A stretch of DNA of 64,000 bases from Dallia pectoralis (taxonomy: Eukaryota; Chordata; Actinopteri; Esociformes; Umbridae): contig CM055739.1 in assembly GCA_029465975.1 (NCBI GenBank), positions 11,437,513-11,501,512 on the forward strand, given 5' to 3'. Position numbers and translations under genes: made by a program. Below the pieces are notes generated by a model. The model had not been told where the DNA came from, ran no database searches, and was given only the letters and a program-made list of their open reading frames with translations. Positions 1 to 18,727 of this stretch are shown here, in pieces (the first letter of the stretch is position 1; every line of letters starts with the position of its first letter).

Positions 1-492
1 CTGTTTCCATTGTTTTGATGTTATAGTCGATGGTTGGCCAATGTTATGAGTTCACATTGCAACTGCTAGCGAAGTTGTGTATTTTATGCCAGTGAGTGGC
101 ATAACCATTCAGCTTCATGGTTGGTGTCGGCAAACATACTTTATATTGGAGAAACAAACCATGTTGCATTAATTAAGTATACGAAAATCAGGTAACAAGT
201 GTTACAGTACCATGTAGCCTGCTAACTGAATACAAAATGAAAAGTACAAAATATTATTAGAAGTGCGTTTATTTACATTGTTTTTACCTAAGTGTTTGAA
301 TTCATAACTGTAATTTCAATACTTCTAATATACTGAGATTTAACATTTTATCCAACCTTATGCTTGGTACATTGTAAAATATTGGCACAAATGCTGTTTT
401 GCCCACAGATACGCTGCGTCTTACGTTCCTTTGTAAATGTTTGTTTATTGTGTATGTGTAGCTTGTCAATGAATCAATCGTCCCTCTGTCAG

Positions 493-7096
<6,604 letters not shown>

Positions 7097-10000
7097 ACAT
7101 TCCTCTAAACCATTCACCAAACACCTCCACCCACCCTCCTTTCCCCCACCAACGCAGTGGGCCGCGCCACGCCAAACTCACTGATAAGGAAACCACATGT
7201 GTAACCTAAGCCAGACTATATAAACCCCAGTGTAGCTTCCAGACAGACTCTGCAGTACATTACCAGTTGTGATTCTCTGACCACTTTTCTCCCCAAAAAA
7301 ATGGAGCTGAGGGAGCGAGAGATGGGGGACCGGAAGAGCTGGAGCCCACTGAGCGATTCCTAGTGACACCTAGCAACGGCAGGCTCCGGAATCGTGTGGT
7401 CGCCCGTAACGACAATAGCATACTTCTACTTTTTCTTTACTTACAGCTGCTTTGTTTTCTTTGTAACAAAAACTGAGGATCATTTGTTTGTTAATGTACT
7501 GTGCCTTTAATAATTAGATCGTTTTCTCTATAATGTTATTTTAAACGTCATAGCTGGCTGAAACCTGGCCGACAAGAAGTAAATCGTTTTTTTGTTTGTT
7601 TTTTGGGTTTAATCGTGTTTTTTGTTATTTTATTCGGAAGGCAAACAAAATAAGCTTGAACTAAATATCAAACCTTGGCAAACACCGAGATGACATGACT
7701 TGAGTGAGTCATTCGTCTATTTGAGCTTCAAATTTGTCACAGGGTATTCTGATGACTCAAACCAGCTCCAATGGCCTGTTTGAGCCATCCTAGGAGAATT
7801 CCATTATAGGTTTTCAAACCCTTATGTGACAAAAGTGCACTTCAAGGGGGAAAAAAGTTCAAAGAGTTCAAAATATGTTTCGCTCACTCTATCCTGGAGA
7901 GAAATATGGTAGTCTTCACTAAACGAGCCATTCCAGTTCTACAATCTTAACATTTTAAAATTGATTATTTAAATGTAAATACAAGGTATTTGGGCAACTC
8001 GATACTCAAATGTCAATTCCCCACCTGATTTGCAATTGAACCAGCTAGTGAAGAAACCTTTCTAGCTGCCTGGTGGGTGAAATTGTTTTTGAGTTAGCTT
8101 TTTTTTTTTTTACTTGAAAACATTTAGGAGGAATGGAATTGAAATATCCTTCCGACTGAATGTTTCTTAAAATTGTCAACAATTCAAAAACGGCGCTTGC
8201 CGTATTGAAAGTGAAGTTCGAATGGTTGCCATAGGACCACACAGAAACCTGGGTGGCTTTGCTTTTTGCCAAGGCCATCCCGGGACGAATTACGCATGCA
8301 AGTGTTGTTGTTTTTTGGTCAAGGAGTTTAAAAAAAACAAAAAATGCAAAAGAATTCTGCAGCAGGCTTTTACTTCATTACAAAATGTTGTTCTCTTACA
8401 CCTTTATTTCGTTATCTCTTTCAAGCTGCGTTAGAATCCGAAGAACATTCTCGGGTTTACTGTAAACAACTGTACAAGCTCTTCCCCCTCAGTGCGTCAG
8501 GGTAATTAAGGAGGTCATAGGTCAGAATCATAGGGTCAGCAGAGGGTTGCTAATGTACACGCGAGCAAACTGAACTGCGCGTTGCGCACCGATGTAGCAA
8601 AGGATGATGGGTCGTGCAGTTTATTTTTCAGTGCACCGCCATATTTAGAGGCAATGAGGTTTTCCATGTGTATGCTGGCTGGTGAATCTAGCCCACGCGA
8701 CCCGGCCAAAGACCGGGGGTGCTTTATTTATCCTTTATTACTGACAAAGAACCAATGCAGCTATTTGGCCCTTTGTGGGGTTGGGCTGGATGTATAATGT
8801 AAAATCACTGGCCAATTTACTACTATAGCTGGCATACAGGCGTCCTCCTTGTTTGTGAAGGGGGCCCAACGTTGGCGAGAAAATGGCATTTAACTTAAGT
8901 GCAATACATGAATATATTGTCATAGTGTGTCGTGCCTTGACATTTTGAATAAATAACATTGACATGACGGTGGTTACGAAGCGGATGCACTGATAGTATT
9001 GTGATAACTAAGATTGAATGGTGCTACCTAAGTTAGGTCTAGGCCCCTTTCTGATGTTACTTAATGACCATCAAGTTTTACAAAAACGTATTTTATTGCA
9101 CATCTAGAGTTTTATATGAATGTCTTCTTGAGTGCGTGTCCTTTAAGCTTCCGAATTTTGTGTGAGGAGATTGTGAGAAACGCAGCTTGTTTACGAAAGG
9201 GGAAGGTTTATCACTATTTAAAACCAGGATTTATTTGGGACCAGGGGTTAGTACAGTAGCATTCTGGGAATTTAGCTATTTGCACACAGATTACTAGATT
9301 CTACTTTTGCTGCTAGTTTGTGTAATTTATTAAGCATTTTTGAGAAATATTTATTTTTATAAGCCTAAAAAGTGGTAGTTTAAGAAACTTGACCAAAAGA
9401 CAGTATAAAAACACTGGCACTTGAATGTTGAATGTCACCGGTATGCGTGGGAATTTATATTTTTCGGGGTAGTGTGAGCTTTTTAATGTCAGTCATATTG
9501 GACTCAATATCAAAATCCACACCTGTTACTACTAGTACTGGCCTCACGGCTGCAATGTCTAATGGACCATAATCTTAACGTTTAATTGGCGAACAAAATT
9601 AGATACAACCAATGCCAAGGTTTGGATAATAAAAGTGATCAAAAATCATTTTCTAAAAAATAATGTACCCGTGCATAAGTGTCCAGATTCTCTCCAATTC
9701 AAATTTTCTTTGTTTGAGTTTTCCTCCCCCCAGTGAATGTCTGGCACATGGCAATCTTAAGGAAAAAACATGTGGTTCTGCTCTGTTGTTGTATTTGCCT
9801 ATTTAAGCCTCTGTGTATGTTCAGTGGAGTGTGTGTGTGCTGAGTCTGAGAAGGGTCAATAAGTCTTACAGTAACACTGACTGACTGGGTATATTAGGTT
9901 GGATGAGTGAGCCGTTTGGATGTGAGTTACGGATGAAATCTGAAGCTACCGAAAGGGTTGTAGAGCTTTGGGCTGGCCAGACTACCCTGAACATCACAGT

Positions 10001-10125
10001 CGCCTGTTAGTATTTGCTTTAATGTATTAGTTTAGAGGCTGTGCACTGCACGAGGAAAAAACGTATCTGTGCATTTATTGTATAATTTTACCAAAATTAA
10101 AAGTTTGGACTTGCAAATAACTTGC
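7097..10125 (+). other. Probable ddx3x 3' UTR
   Basis: About 3 kb after the ddx3x stop without coding similarity, AT-rich, with several AUUUA-type motifs (for example near 9345-9360). Candidate poly(A) signals are AATAAA at 8948-8953 and ATTAAA at 10096-10101. DDX3 genes are known for long 3' UTRs. The actual end cannot be fixed from sequence alone. Confidence 0.5.
10096..10101 (+). terminator. Candidate poly(A) signal for ddx3x
   Basis: ATTAAA followed by a T/G-rich stretch about 25-40 bp downstream. An alternative AATAAA lies at 8948-8953. Confidence 0.35.
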
Positions 10126-10942
10126 TGTCTTGTCTATGTGAACCAGTAAGGTATTCTGCTTATTATACAACATTCAAGTATTCAGGACAGCAGCAGTGAG
10201 TGACTGAAGTTAAGACCTTAACTGGATGCGTATTGGGCTGTCATAGCTCTATGACTACCTCATCACTGCTTTGTGCACAATCTACATTACGGTATTACTG
10301 AGACTTCTAATCCTGATATGATTCAGCCCAGAAAGTAAGAATTCTATTGCAAAGAGAACTTCCTGGATCGGTATAGCACCAAGACCGAATACTCAAGGAC
10401 AACAGCTATCAACTTCAGTGAACAGAGTGTAGAACAGTTGAAAGACACAGCACAGGGTTGAAGTGAAATTTCTAGACTACAGTCAGTGTCATCAAGTCCA
10501 GGTTGTTTTTCCTGTGTAAAATACAATTTGGATGTCATCCGTTTTGGTTATTTCAGCAGGCTGGTGTTGGTTTATGTAAGATAAAATGCATTAGTCTGAC
10601 AGACCCATTTAGAAGACATGTTAAATAAGGGTATATAGAGTGGGCATTGTTATCGTGGCTATAACCTTGGGTGTTGTGGATTTGTGGAAGTACAGAGGGA
10701 AAAAGCACTGACCTATTTTTTAAAGCCTCATGTTAGAGAGCTACTAAGAAATCACTGTGGAACATAAGCACCAATATGCAGCACTGCCATCAGGTTGTGG
10801 ACTATTGTACTGGCATTAATACATTAAAGAATACATTTGTGTGATGTGTTAAAACGGATTATTCCACTAACATCAACTTGTGCAGTATATCCCATGATTT
10901 ATCATGTGAATGTTAAAAGGACATCTGACTTAAACAGCTACG

Positions 10943-10948
10943 TTTATT
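10943..10948 (-). terminator. Candidate poly(A) signal for tgds
   Basis: AATAAA on the minus strand, about 240 bp beyond the tgds stop codon. This gives a short 3' UTR and puts the ddx3x and tgds transcript ends within about 1 kb of each other, tail to tail. The stretch 10126-10942 holds nothing I recognise. Confidence 0.5.
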
Positions 10949-11190
10949 TATATTAAAAAGTATTAAAGTCCTTGAGTCATTACATAAATATAAATTACCT
11001 TCTACTATATTACATAAAAACCTAAGCAAAATGATACAAAATAGTCTCTCACAGTGTTCGAAATAACCGTAGAAATATAGTTCTGGTCACCAGGTGTGTA
11101 AATACTGGGCTGGACCAAATGACACCTCTGCACAATGGATCTAGAAGACAAAGGTTGGTGACCACAAACATGGGGAGAGGATCTGTGGTC

Positions 11191-14100
11191 TTATTGGTCT
11201 TTGGTGGCAGGCTCATAGCTGCTGGTTCTGTCTTCTAACTTGACGTTTGGCCAGAAGTCTGGATTGGCTTGATACCATTTCACTGAAATATAAACAACAC
11301 TACAATGATTGTATTTTGTATTATAGGAAATGTCACATTAATTTTAACAATGCCCTGTTTATAATAGTTCAGGCCTGTATCTGTTACAATTACCAGTACT
11401 GATGAAAACATGTTAAGGGTAAACGCAATGGCCGAGCATTTGAAACCAATCATTGATTTAAACAGTAAGAGGGTCAACTGATTCCAGCCCACTAAAACAG
11501 ATAGAACCCTCACCCTGTCATGCAGTCTACCAGCCTACTAAACAGACAGAACCCTCACCCTGTCATGCAGTCTACCAGCCTACTAAACAGACAGAACCCT
11601 CACCCTGTCATGCAGTCTACCAGCCTACTAAACAGACAGAACCCTTACCCTGTCATGCAGTCTACCAGCCTACTAAACAGACAGAACCCACACCCTGTCA
11701 TGCAGTCTACCAGCCTACTAAAACGGACAGAACCCTCACCCTGTCATGCAGTCTACCAGCCTACTAAAACGGACAGAACCCTCACCCTGTCATGCAGTCT
11801 ACCAGCCTACTGAAACAGACAGAACCCTCCCCCTGTCATGCAGTCTACCAGCCCACTGAAACAGACAGAACCCTCACCCTGTCATGCAGTCTACCAGCCT
11901 ACTGAAACAGACAGAACCCACACCCTGTCATGCAGTCTACCAGCCTACTAAAACAGACAGAACCCTCACCCTGTCATGCAGTCTACCAGCCCACTGAAAC
12001 CGACAGAACCCACCCCCTGTCATGCAGTCTACCAGCCCACTGAAACAGACAGAACCCACACCCTGTCATGCAGTCTGCTGCACACTGAAACAGACAGAAC
12101 CCACACCCTGTCATGCAGTCTAGCAGCCTACTAAAACAGACAGAACCCTCACCCTGTCATGCAGTCTACCAGCCTACTGAAACAGACAGAACCCACACCC
12201 TGTCATGCAGTCTACCAGCCTACTAAAACAGACAGAACCCTCACCCTGTCATGCAGTCTACCAGCCCACTGAAACCGACAGAACCCACCCCCTGTCATGC
12301 AGTCTACCAGCCCACTGAAACAGACAGAACCCACACCCTGTCATGCAGTCTGCTGCACACTGAAACAGACAGAACCCACACCCTGTCATGCAGTCTAGCA
12401 GCCTACTAAAACAGACAGAACCCTCACCCTGTCATGCAGTCTACCAGCCTACAAAAACAGACAGAACCCTCACCCTGTCATGCAGTCTACCAGCCCACTG
12501 AAACAGACAGAACCCACCCCCTGTCATGCAGTCTACCAGCCTACTGAAACAGACAGAACCCACACCCTGTCATGCAGTCTACCAGCCTACTAAAACAGAC
12601 AGAACCCACACCCTGTCATGCAGTCTACCAGCCTACTGAAACAGACAGAACCCTCACCCTGTCATGCAGTCTACCAGCCTACTGAAACAGACAGAACCCT
12701 CACCCTGTCATGCAGTCTACCAGCCTACTAAACAGACAGAACCCTCACCCTGTCATGCAGTCTACCAGCCTACTGAAACAGACTATAGATATTTGACCAA
12801 GTGTTCAAATTAACACAAGTCAACGTAAGGACTCACTGGAGTAATGCCAGTTCGCGTACCTGTCCTTCTGATACCATCTTCCCAGGAAACTGCCGGTTTC
12901 CAACCCAGCCTCCGTAGCTTCTCGCTGTTCAGAGGGTATCTCAGATCAACCATTGGCCTTGGAAGACAGTCAGATTTAATATCAGCATTTTACGAGACAA
13001 TCACAGTTCGTAGATTTGTATATAATTGAATAAGCACCATTTAACCAAATAGAAGTAAATAATTGAAAGCAGTGTTAACCCCCCTCATAATCTCTACTCA
13101 CCGGTCAGGAACAAACTCCAGCCAGTCGTTGAGCTCTGTGTGAGGAACATGTCGGACCTGAAACACACAAGCTATGAGCACATCTGTTTCTATACCTCAG
13201 TGGGGGGTAACAGTGAATGGTTACAGTGGGGTTTTACAGTTGTGGGTGGTTACAGTTGTGGGGTGTTACAGTTTTGGGTTGTTACAGTGGATGGTTAATT
13301 ACAGTGGGGTGTTACAGTTGTGGGTTGTTACAGTTGTGGGGTGTTACAGTTGTGGGGCGTTACCGTTGTGGGGTGTTACAGTTGTGGGTTGTTACAGTGG
13401 ATGGTAACAGTGGGGGGGTTACAGTGGGGGGGGGGGCTTACAGTGGATGGTTACAGTGGGGGGTTACAGTGGGGGGTTACACATGTCACCTACCATCTGA
13501 ATCAGTTGTCTGGCTAGTTCAACGATGGATATCTCAAAGTCAGTCCCGATGTTGTAGATTTCCCCCACCACTCCCCTTGCCAGGATAGTGTGAAATGCTT
13601 CAATGGCATCATCCACAAACAGGAAGTGACGAGATTGGGGGCTGGTCCCTTGGATGGTACTATGGCAAAGTGGAGCATGGGATATGTAGGCATCATTTAA
13701 TAAAACAAGGATATAAAATAATTACCCCAGTGCTCCTAGGCTTGGTTAAAATGCATTTACCATTTGTTGTTCCGCTGAAGGAGTGATACAAATTTGGGAA
13801 TGACCTGGGGGAGAAAAATGACACAAATGTTATTCTTTCTTATTAAATGTAGGTTTCATGTAGCTTTATGTGGTCAAGTGGTGTAGCCTGTTGCCTCGGG
13901 TGTAAATTCTCATTACAACATGGGTGTGAGTCTTTCAATCATGCTCTTTCAGCAATGATTTCAGCATCTTTTCCTACTGTTTTTGTACAAGTCAAATAAA
14001 GCATAACATTATTCTAGTAATTATTTTTTAAACTTTTGAAACACTCTTTGCATATACATTCTAGGTGGTTCAGAGACAAATAATGTTTTACTATATAATC

Positions 14101-17100
14101 TGTTTGGTATGACAGTGATTCTACTCATATGTTATGTACACATAAAGAAGGTAATAATTACCTTCTCCAAATACTGTCTGGGCCCGTAGACATTATTGCT
14201 CCTTGTGATTATAACAGGAAACTGAAAGAAAGAAAATGAATGAAATGATTTGAAAATGTTGTACTGTCTATATACGACCCCAACTCTTACTCAGGAAGAG
14301 CGTGATCCAGCTGACACGAGTGTGGGGTCATCTTGATTTACGAGAAAAACAAACATTCTGTCACAGCCAAACACAAAACCGGGGACCCGGTGGTAAATCA
14401 CACGTACACAATTTATGGATGTGTATAAAAACTCTGTCTTAAAGTTGACATCAAGCATGCCGTCACCTTTAAAGGTGGTTGTAATTGTGGTTTGCTGTAT
14501 TTACCATGTGTCTCTCCCAGTAGGACAACACCAGACACTCAGCGGCTGCTTTGGACACAGAGTACGGGTTGTTGGGTCTCCTTGCACTGCTTTCATCCAG
14601 CTCCTGGGTGGCGGTTAAAGAGACCCGCTTTTAACACCGTGATACCGGTAAAAACACAAACTTTAAGGTGGGATATAAAGTGAGGTGATTTCGAAGGGAA
14701 TCGGTAAAAGCAATGTGCAGACCTTATCGAGACTCTCTCCGTACACCTCATCTGTGCTAACGTAAATGAACTTCTCCACCCCGGCTTCAAAAGCTGATTT
14801 CAGTAGGATTTTAGTCCCCTCTACGTTTGCCTGGTGATATTTGGACGGCCATTTGAAGGACATCTCTGGAGAAGGCACAGCGAGATAAGGACCGACGATG
14901 TCTCAGTCACTACGTGTTCTTAACAACATCCATGATTGTTTTTGCATACCGTCACAGCCGAACAGAAATTGTTAATGTCTTACCAACATGTGTTTGAGCA
15001 GCGAAGTGAAAAACAATGTTAATGTTTTCTGTGGCAAAGATGTGGTTGACTAAGAGTGGATTGCATATGTCACCCTGAAGAATAAAAGAAACAATCCATG
15101 AAATGTCTAAAAGTACTTTATTTTATATCTTTACTAGATAAATTATTATAAACCCCGGGAGCCATTCGCAGTGACGTTGTGATTCCGCAGTTCTCTCTCA
15201 CCTTGATAAAAGTGTAGTTCACACTGTCTTCTACTGCTTCCAGGCTCCTGAGATTGGAACAGTAGTCCAGCTGTCATGGGATGTGGAAAATATGCTGAAT
15301 CATTCTGGTATTAGTGGTGGTGGTGGTATTAGTGGTGGTGGTGGTATTAGTGGTGGTGGTGGTATTAGTGGTGGTGGTGGTGGTATTAGTGGTGGTATTA
15401 GTGGTGGTGGTGGTGGTATTAGTGGTGGTGGTGGTGGTGGTGGTGGTGGTGGTGGTGGTGGTGGTGGTGGTGGTATTAGTGGTGGTGGTGGTGGTATTAG
15501 TGGTGGTGGTGGTGGTATTAGTGGTGGTGGTGGTGGTATTAGTGGTGGTGGTGGTGGTATTAGTGGTGGTATTAGTGGTGGTGGTGGTATTAGTGGTGGT
15601 GGTGGTATTAGTGGTGGTGGTGGTATTAGTGGTGGTGGTGGTGGTATTAGTGGTGGTATTAGTGGTGGTGGTGGTATTAGTGGTGGTGGTGGTATTAGTG
15701 GTGGTGGTATTAGTGGTGGTATTAGTGGTGGTGGTGGTATTAGTGGTGGTGGTGGTATTAGTGGTGGTGGTGGTGGTATTAGTGGTCGTATTAGTGGTGG
15801 TGGTGGTATTAGTGGTGGTGGTGGTGGTGGTGGTATTAGTGGTGGTATTAGTGGTGGTGGTGGTGGTATTAGTGGTGGTATTAGTGGTGGTGGTGGTGGT
15901 ATTAGTGGTGGTATTAGTGGTGGTGGTGGTGGTATTAGTGGTGGTATTAGTGGTGGTGGTGGTGGTATTAGTGGTGGTGGTGGTGGTATTAGTGGTGGTG
16001 GTGGTGGTATTAGTGGTGGTATTAGTGGTGGTATTAGTGGTGGTGGTATTAGTGGTGGTGGTATTAGTGGTGGTATTAGTGGTGGTGGTATTAGTGGTGG
16101 TATTAGTGGTGGTGGTATTAGTGGTGGTGGTGGTGGTATTAGTGGTGGTGGTATTAGTGGTGCTGGTATTAGTGGTGGTGCTGGTATTAGTGGTGGTGCT
16201 GGTATTAGTGGTGCTGGTATTGGTGGTGGTATTAGTGGTGGTGGTAGTAGTGGTGGTGGTATTAGTGGTGGTGGTGGTGGTATTAGTGGTGGTGGTATTA
16301 GTGGTGCTGGTATTAGTGGTGGTGCTGGTATTAGTGGTGGTGCTGGTATTAGTGGTGGTGCTGGTATTAGTGGTGGTATTAGTGGTGGTGGTATTAGTGG
16401 TGGTGGTATTAGTGGTGGTGCTGGTATTAGTGGTGGTGCTGGTATTAGTGGTGGTATTAGTGGTGGTATTAGTGGTGGTGGTATTTGTGTTGGTGGTGGT
16501 TTTAGTGGTGGTGGTATTTGTGGTGGTGGAATTGGTGGTGATGCTGGCGGTGGTATTAGTGGTGGTGGCGGTAGTATTAGTGGTGGTGGTATTTGTGGTG
16601 GTGGTGGTATTAGTGGTGGTGGTGGTGGTATTAGTGGTGGTGGTATTTGTGGTGCTGGTATTAGTGGTGCTGGTATTAGTGGTGGTGCTGGTATTAGTGG
16701 TGGTGCTGGTATTAGTGGTGCTGGTATTGGTGGTGGTATTAGTGGTGGTGGTATTAGTGGTGGTGGTATTAGTGGTGGTGGTATTAGTGGTGGTGGTATT
16801 AGTGGTGGTGCTGGTATTAGTGGTGGTGCTGGTATTAGTGGTGGTGCTGGTATTAGTGGTGCTGGTATTGGTGGTGGTATTAGTGGTGGTGGTATTAGTG
16901 GTGGTGCTGGTATTAGTGGTGGTGCTGGTATTAGTGGTGCTGGTATTGGTGGTGGTATTAGTGGTGGTGGTATTTGTGGTGGTGGTGGTTTTAGTGGTGG
17001 TGGTATTTGTGGTGGTGGAATTGGTGGTGATGCTGGCGGTGGTATTAGTGGTGGTGGCGGTAGTATTAGTGGTGGTGGTATTTGTGGTGGTGGTGGTATT

Positions 17101-18157
17101 AGTGGTAGTGTTGGTTTTAGTGGTGGTGGTATTTGTGGTGGTGGTGGTATTAGTGGTAGTGTTGGTTTTAGTGGTGGTGGTATTTGTGGTGGTGGTGGTG
17201 GTATTAGTGGCGGTAGTATTAGTGGTGGTGGTATTAGTGGTGGTGGAATTGGTGGTGATGCTGGCGGTGGTATTAGTGGTGGTGGCGGTAGTATTAGTGG
17301 TGGTGGTATTTGTGGTGGTGGTGGTATTAGTGGTAGTGTTGGTTTTAGTGGTGGTGGTATTTGTGGTGGTGGTGGTGGTATTAGTGGCGGTAGTATTAGT
17401 GGTGGTGGTATTAGTGGTGGTGGAATTGGTGGTGATGCTGGCGGTGGTATTAGTGGTGGTGGCGGTAGTATTAGTGGTGGTGCTTGTGCTGGGAGAATTA
17501 CATGGAAAATGTACCAAAGCTCCAAAGGATGAAGAGCCCATCAGATCTTCTATCAAACTAGCTACTTACATTATCCAGGTTTATTATCCGCCACTGTGGA
17601 TGTCGCTTGACCAGGGAGCAGACAAAATGAGACCCACTGCAAAAATGAAACAAAAACAGTTTCAGTTCATACTTGTAGGTGTTTGTCCATTGTTATGTCC
17701 AATGTTTCCAGATTTCTATAAAATATGACCTATGTAAAATATGAATATTGGTAGAATATGAGTTCAATTGTTTTGTGAGGCTTACATAAATGTGATAGAA
17801 AAGTGTAGGTACTAGACCAACTGAATGAAATGTGTGTCTGTGTCAAAGAAATAATTAATGAGGACCACCATTGGCAAGTGAATGCTCCATAAGATGAAAA
17901 TTTTCTCTGGGGAAATATTCTGGTCTGAAATGGTAGAATGTTTGTATGCTAAGAAAACATTCTTATTTGTCGAAAAAAACATGTTTTTGCTTTGGCCACA
18001 AAAACAAGTATATCAATGGATGAGTTAAGGATTTGTGCAACAAAATATGAACTTCAAAAGACTACTTGTTTACAATATTCAAGTTTTGATGATGACGTAC
18101 AACTACTTACATGAAGCCTGCCCCTCCAGTCACTAGGACTGTATTGACAAAGTCCAT
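11191..18157 (-). CDS. tgds: dTDP/UDP-glucose 4,6-dehydratase, complete, 12 exons, 343 aa
   Basis: Short-chain dehydrogenase of the nucleotide-sugar 4,6-dehydratase (RmlB-like) family; it removes water from a nucleotide-glucose using bound NAD+. Exons in order of transcription: 18157-18111, 17636-17570, 15270-15202, 15074-14984, 14865-14723, 14603-14505, 14221-14162, 13804-13761, 13659-13494, 13157-13102, 12957-12860, 11282-11191. All are GT-AG and in phase; they sum to 1,032 bp. Residues 10-17 carry the NAD-binding glycine loop TGGAGFIG, residues 128-134 the STDEVYG catalytic stretch, and Y153/K157 the YxxxK pair (YSVSK). RSNNVYGPRQ follows. Human TGDS is about 350 aa, so this is full length. 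The ATG at 18157 is chosen because it sits directly before the nucleotide-binding strand. Introns 2, 9 and 11 hold large tandem arrays. Confidence 0.96.
11513..12785. repeat. 45/46-bp minisatellite, about 28 copies, in tgds intron 11
   Basis: Head-to-tail monomers containing CATGCAGTCTACCAGCC and CAGACAGAACCC. The length switches between 45 and 46 bp through AAAC/AAAAC. Recurrent variants (CTACTG/CCCACTG, CCTCACC/CCACACC/CCACCCC) and a rare monomer with CAGTCTGCTGCACAC define a larger repeat: the rare monomer at 12071 recurs at 12346, 275 bp later, so a block of six monomers was duplicated. Short apparent ORFs here are repeat by-products. Confidence 0.95.
13198..13482. repeat. Degenerate ~16-bp G-rich array in tgds intron 9
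   Basis: Loose tandem copies of GTTACAGTTGTGGGGT with variants GTTACAGTGGATG and GTTACAGTGGGGG, including a pure run of ten or more G near 13425-13437. It fills most of the intron between exons 13659-13494 and 13157-13102. The G-rich strand is the template strand of tgds. Apparent ORFs of 60-120 aa are repeat translations. Confidence 0.9.
15306..17483. repeat. 2.2-kb (GGT)n/ATTAGT satellite-like array in tgds intron 2
   Basis: The array is built of GGT triplets punctuated by ATTAGT and fills about 95% of tgds intron 2 (15271-17569). Between 15306 and about 16140 it is nearly pure. From about 16150 GCT variants appear. From about 16480 to 17483 it carries TTT, TGT, GAT and GCGG variants and longer units: GATGCTGGCGG recurs near 16540, 17029, 17257 and 17434, giving a 177-bp unit and the same unit with a 51-bp internal duplication (228 bp). 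Nearly all lengths are multiples of three, so four reading frames stay open for 740-800 codons. These are not genes. Confidence 0.97.
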
Positions 18158-18727
18158 CCTCCCGTCTGGTCCTACTAGATCTTGTAGATCTTGAATTGCT
18201 ACTGAAGCCCAAGGCACCACTATGCACTCTGCCAAGTGGCATAAGTCATTTCTAACGGATAGCTAACATTAGCTAGCCAGATAGCCTGCCTGAGCTGGAT
18301 TAGGGAGTCAAGATTGTCTCTATAATGTCATTGTGTCAATAGGCTGATGCTAATGAAGCATATCGAAAAGACTCCAACTTCTGCTTAGGTTACATTATTT
18401 ATACGTACATGTTGTCAACTGCCTACAGTGCTCTACGTAGACACAATCACTATGTGGAGCTTTTGCGACACAACACACCGTGTTTACGGCAACGTTGACA
18501 CGTATCAGATGCCTGCCTGGGGTTGGTCCGTTGTGGCGCCCACCGTTTCGCCTCCCTCTGATTGGCTCCCAGATTTGACGTACTGAAGACACTTTTTTGA
18601 CTGGTGGAAAACCGAGTCAATCAAACTGTCAGTGCGGCTTGATCTCTCCGGTGTAGACGAGTCCATTCATTGTCGTATAATAATCTGCCTTATATAGAAA
18701 TTATCCAGTATATAATTTAGGAGGACA
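18158..18727. promoter_or_regulatory. Bidirectional promoter region between tgds and gpr180
   Basis: The two start codons face away from each other with 570 bp between them. The interval contains a CCAAT box (ATTGG at 18561-18565) and, ten bases on, TGACGTA at 18576-18582, a CREB/ATF-like site; TATA-like A/T stretches lie just before the gpr180 start. TGDS and GPR180 are also adjacent and divergent in human, which supports a conserved shared promoter. Transcription starts cannot be placed. Confidence 0.6.

Noticed and set aside
11513..12785. Regularly spaced repeats resembling a CRISPR array
   Set aside because: Monomers are contiguous with no unique spacers, and the DNA is from an animal; it is a minisatellite.
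15274..17728. Four overlapping ORFs of 741-804 codons on both strands
   Set aside because: They are translations of the GGT/ATTAGT array in tgds intron 2; low-complexity peptides open in several frames at once because units are multiples of three.
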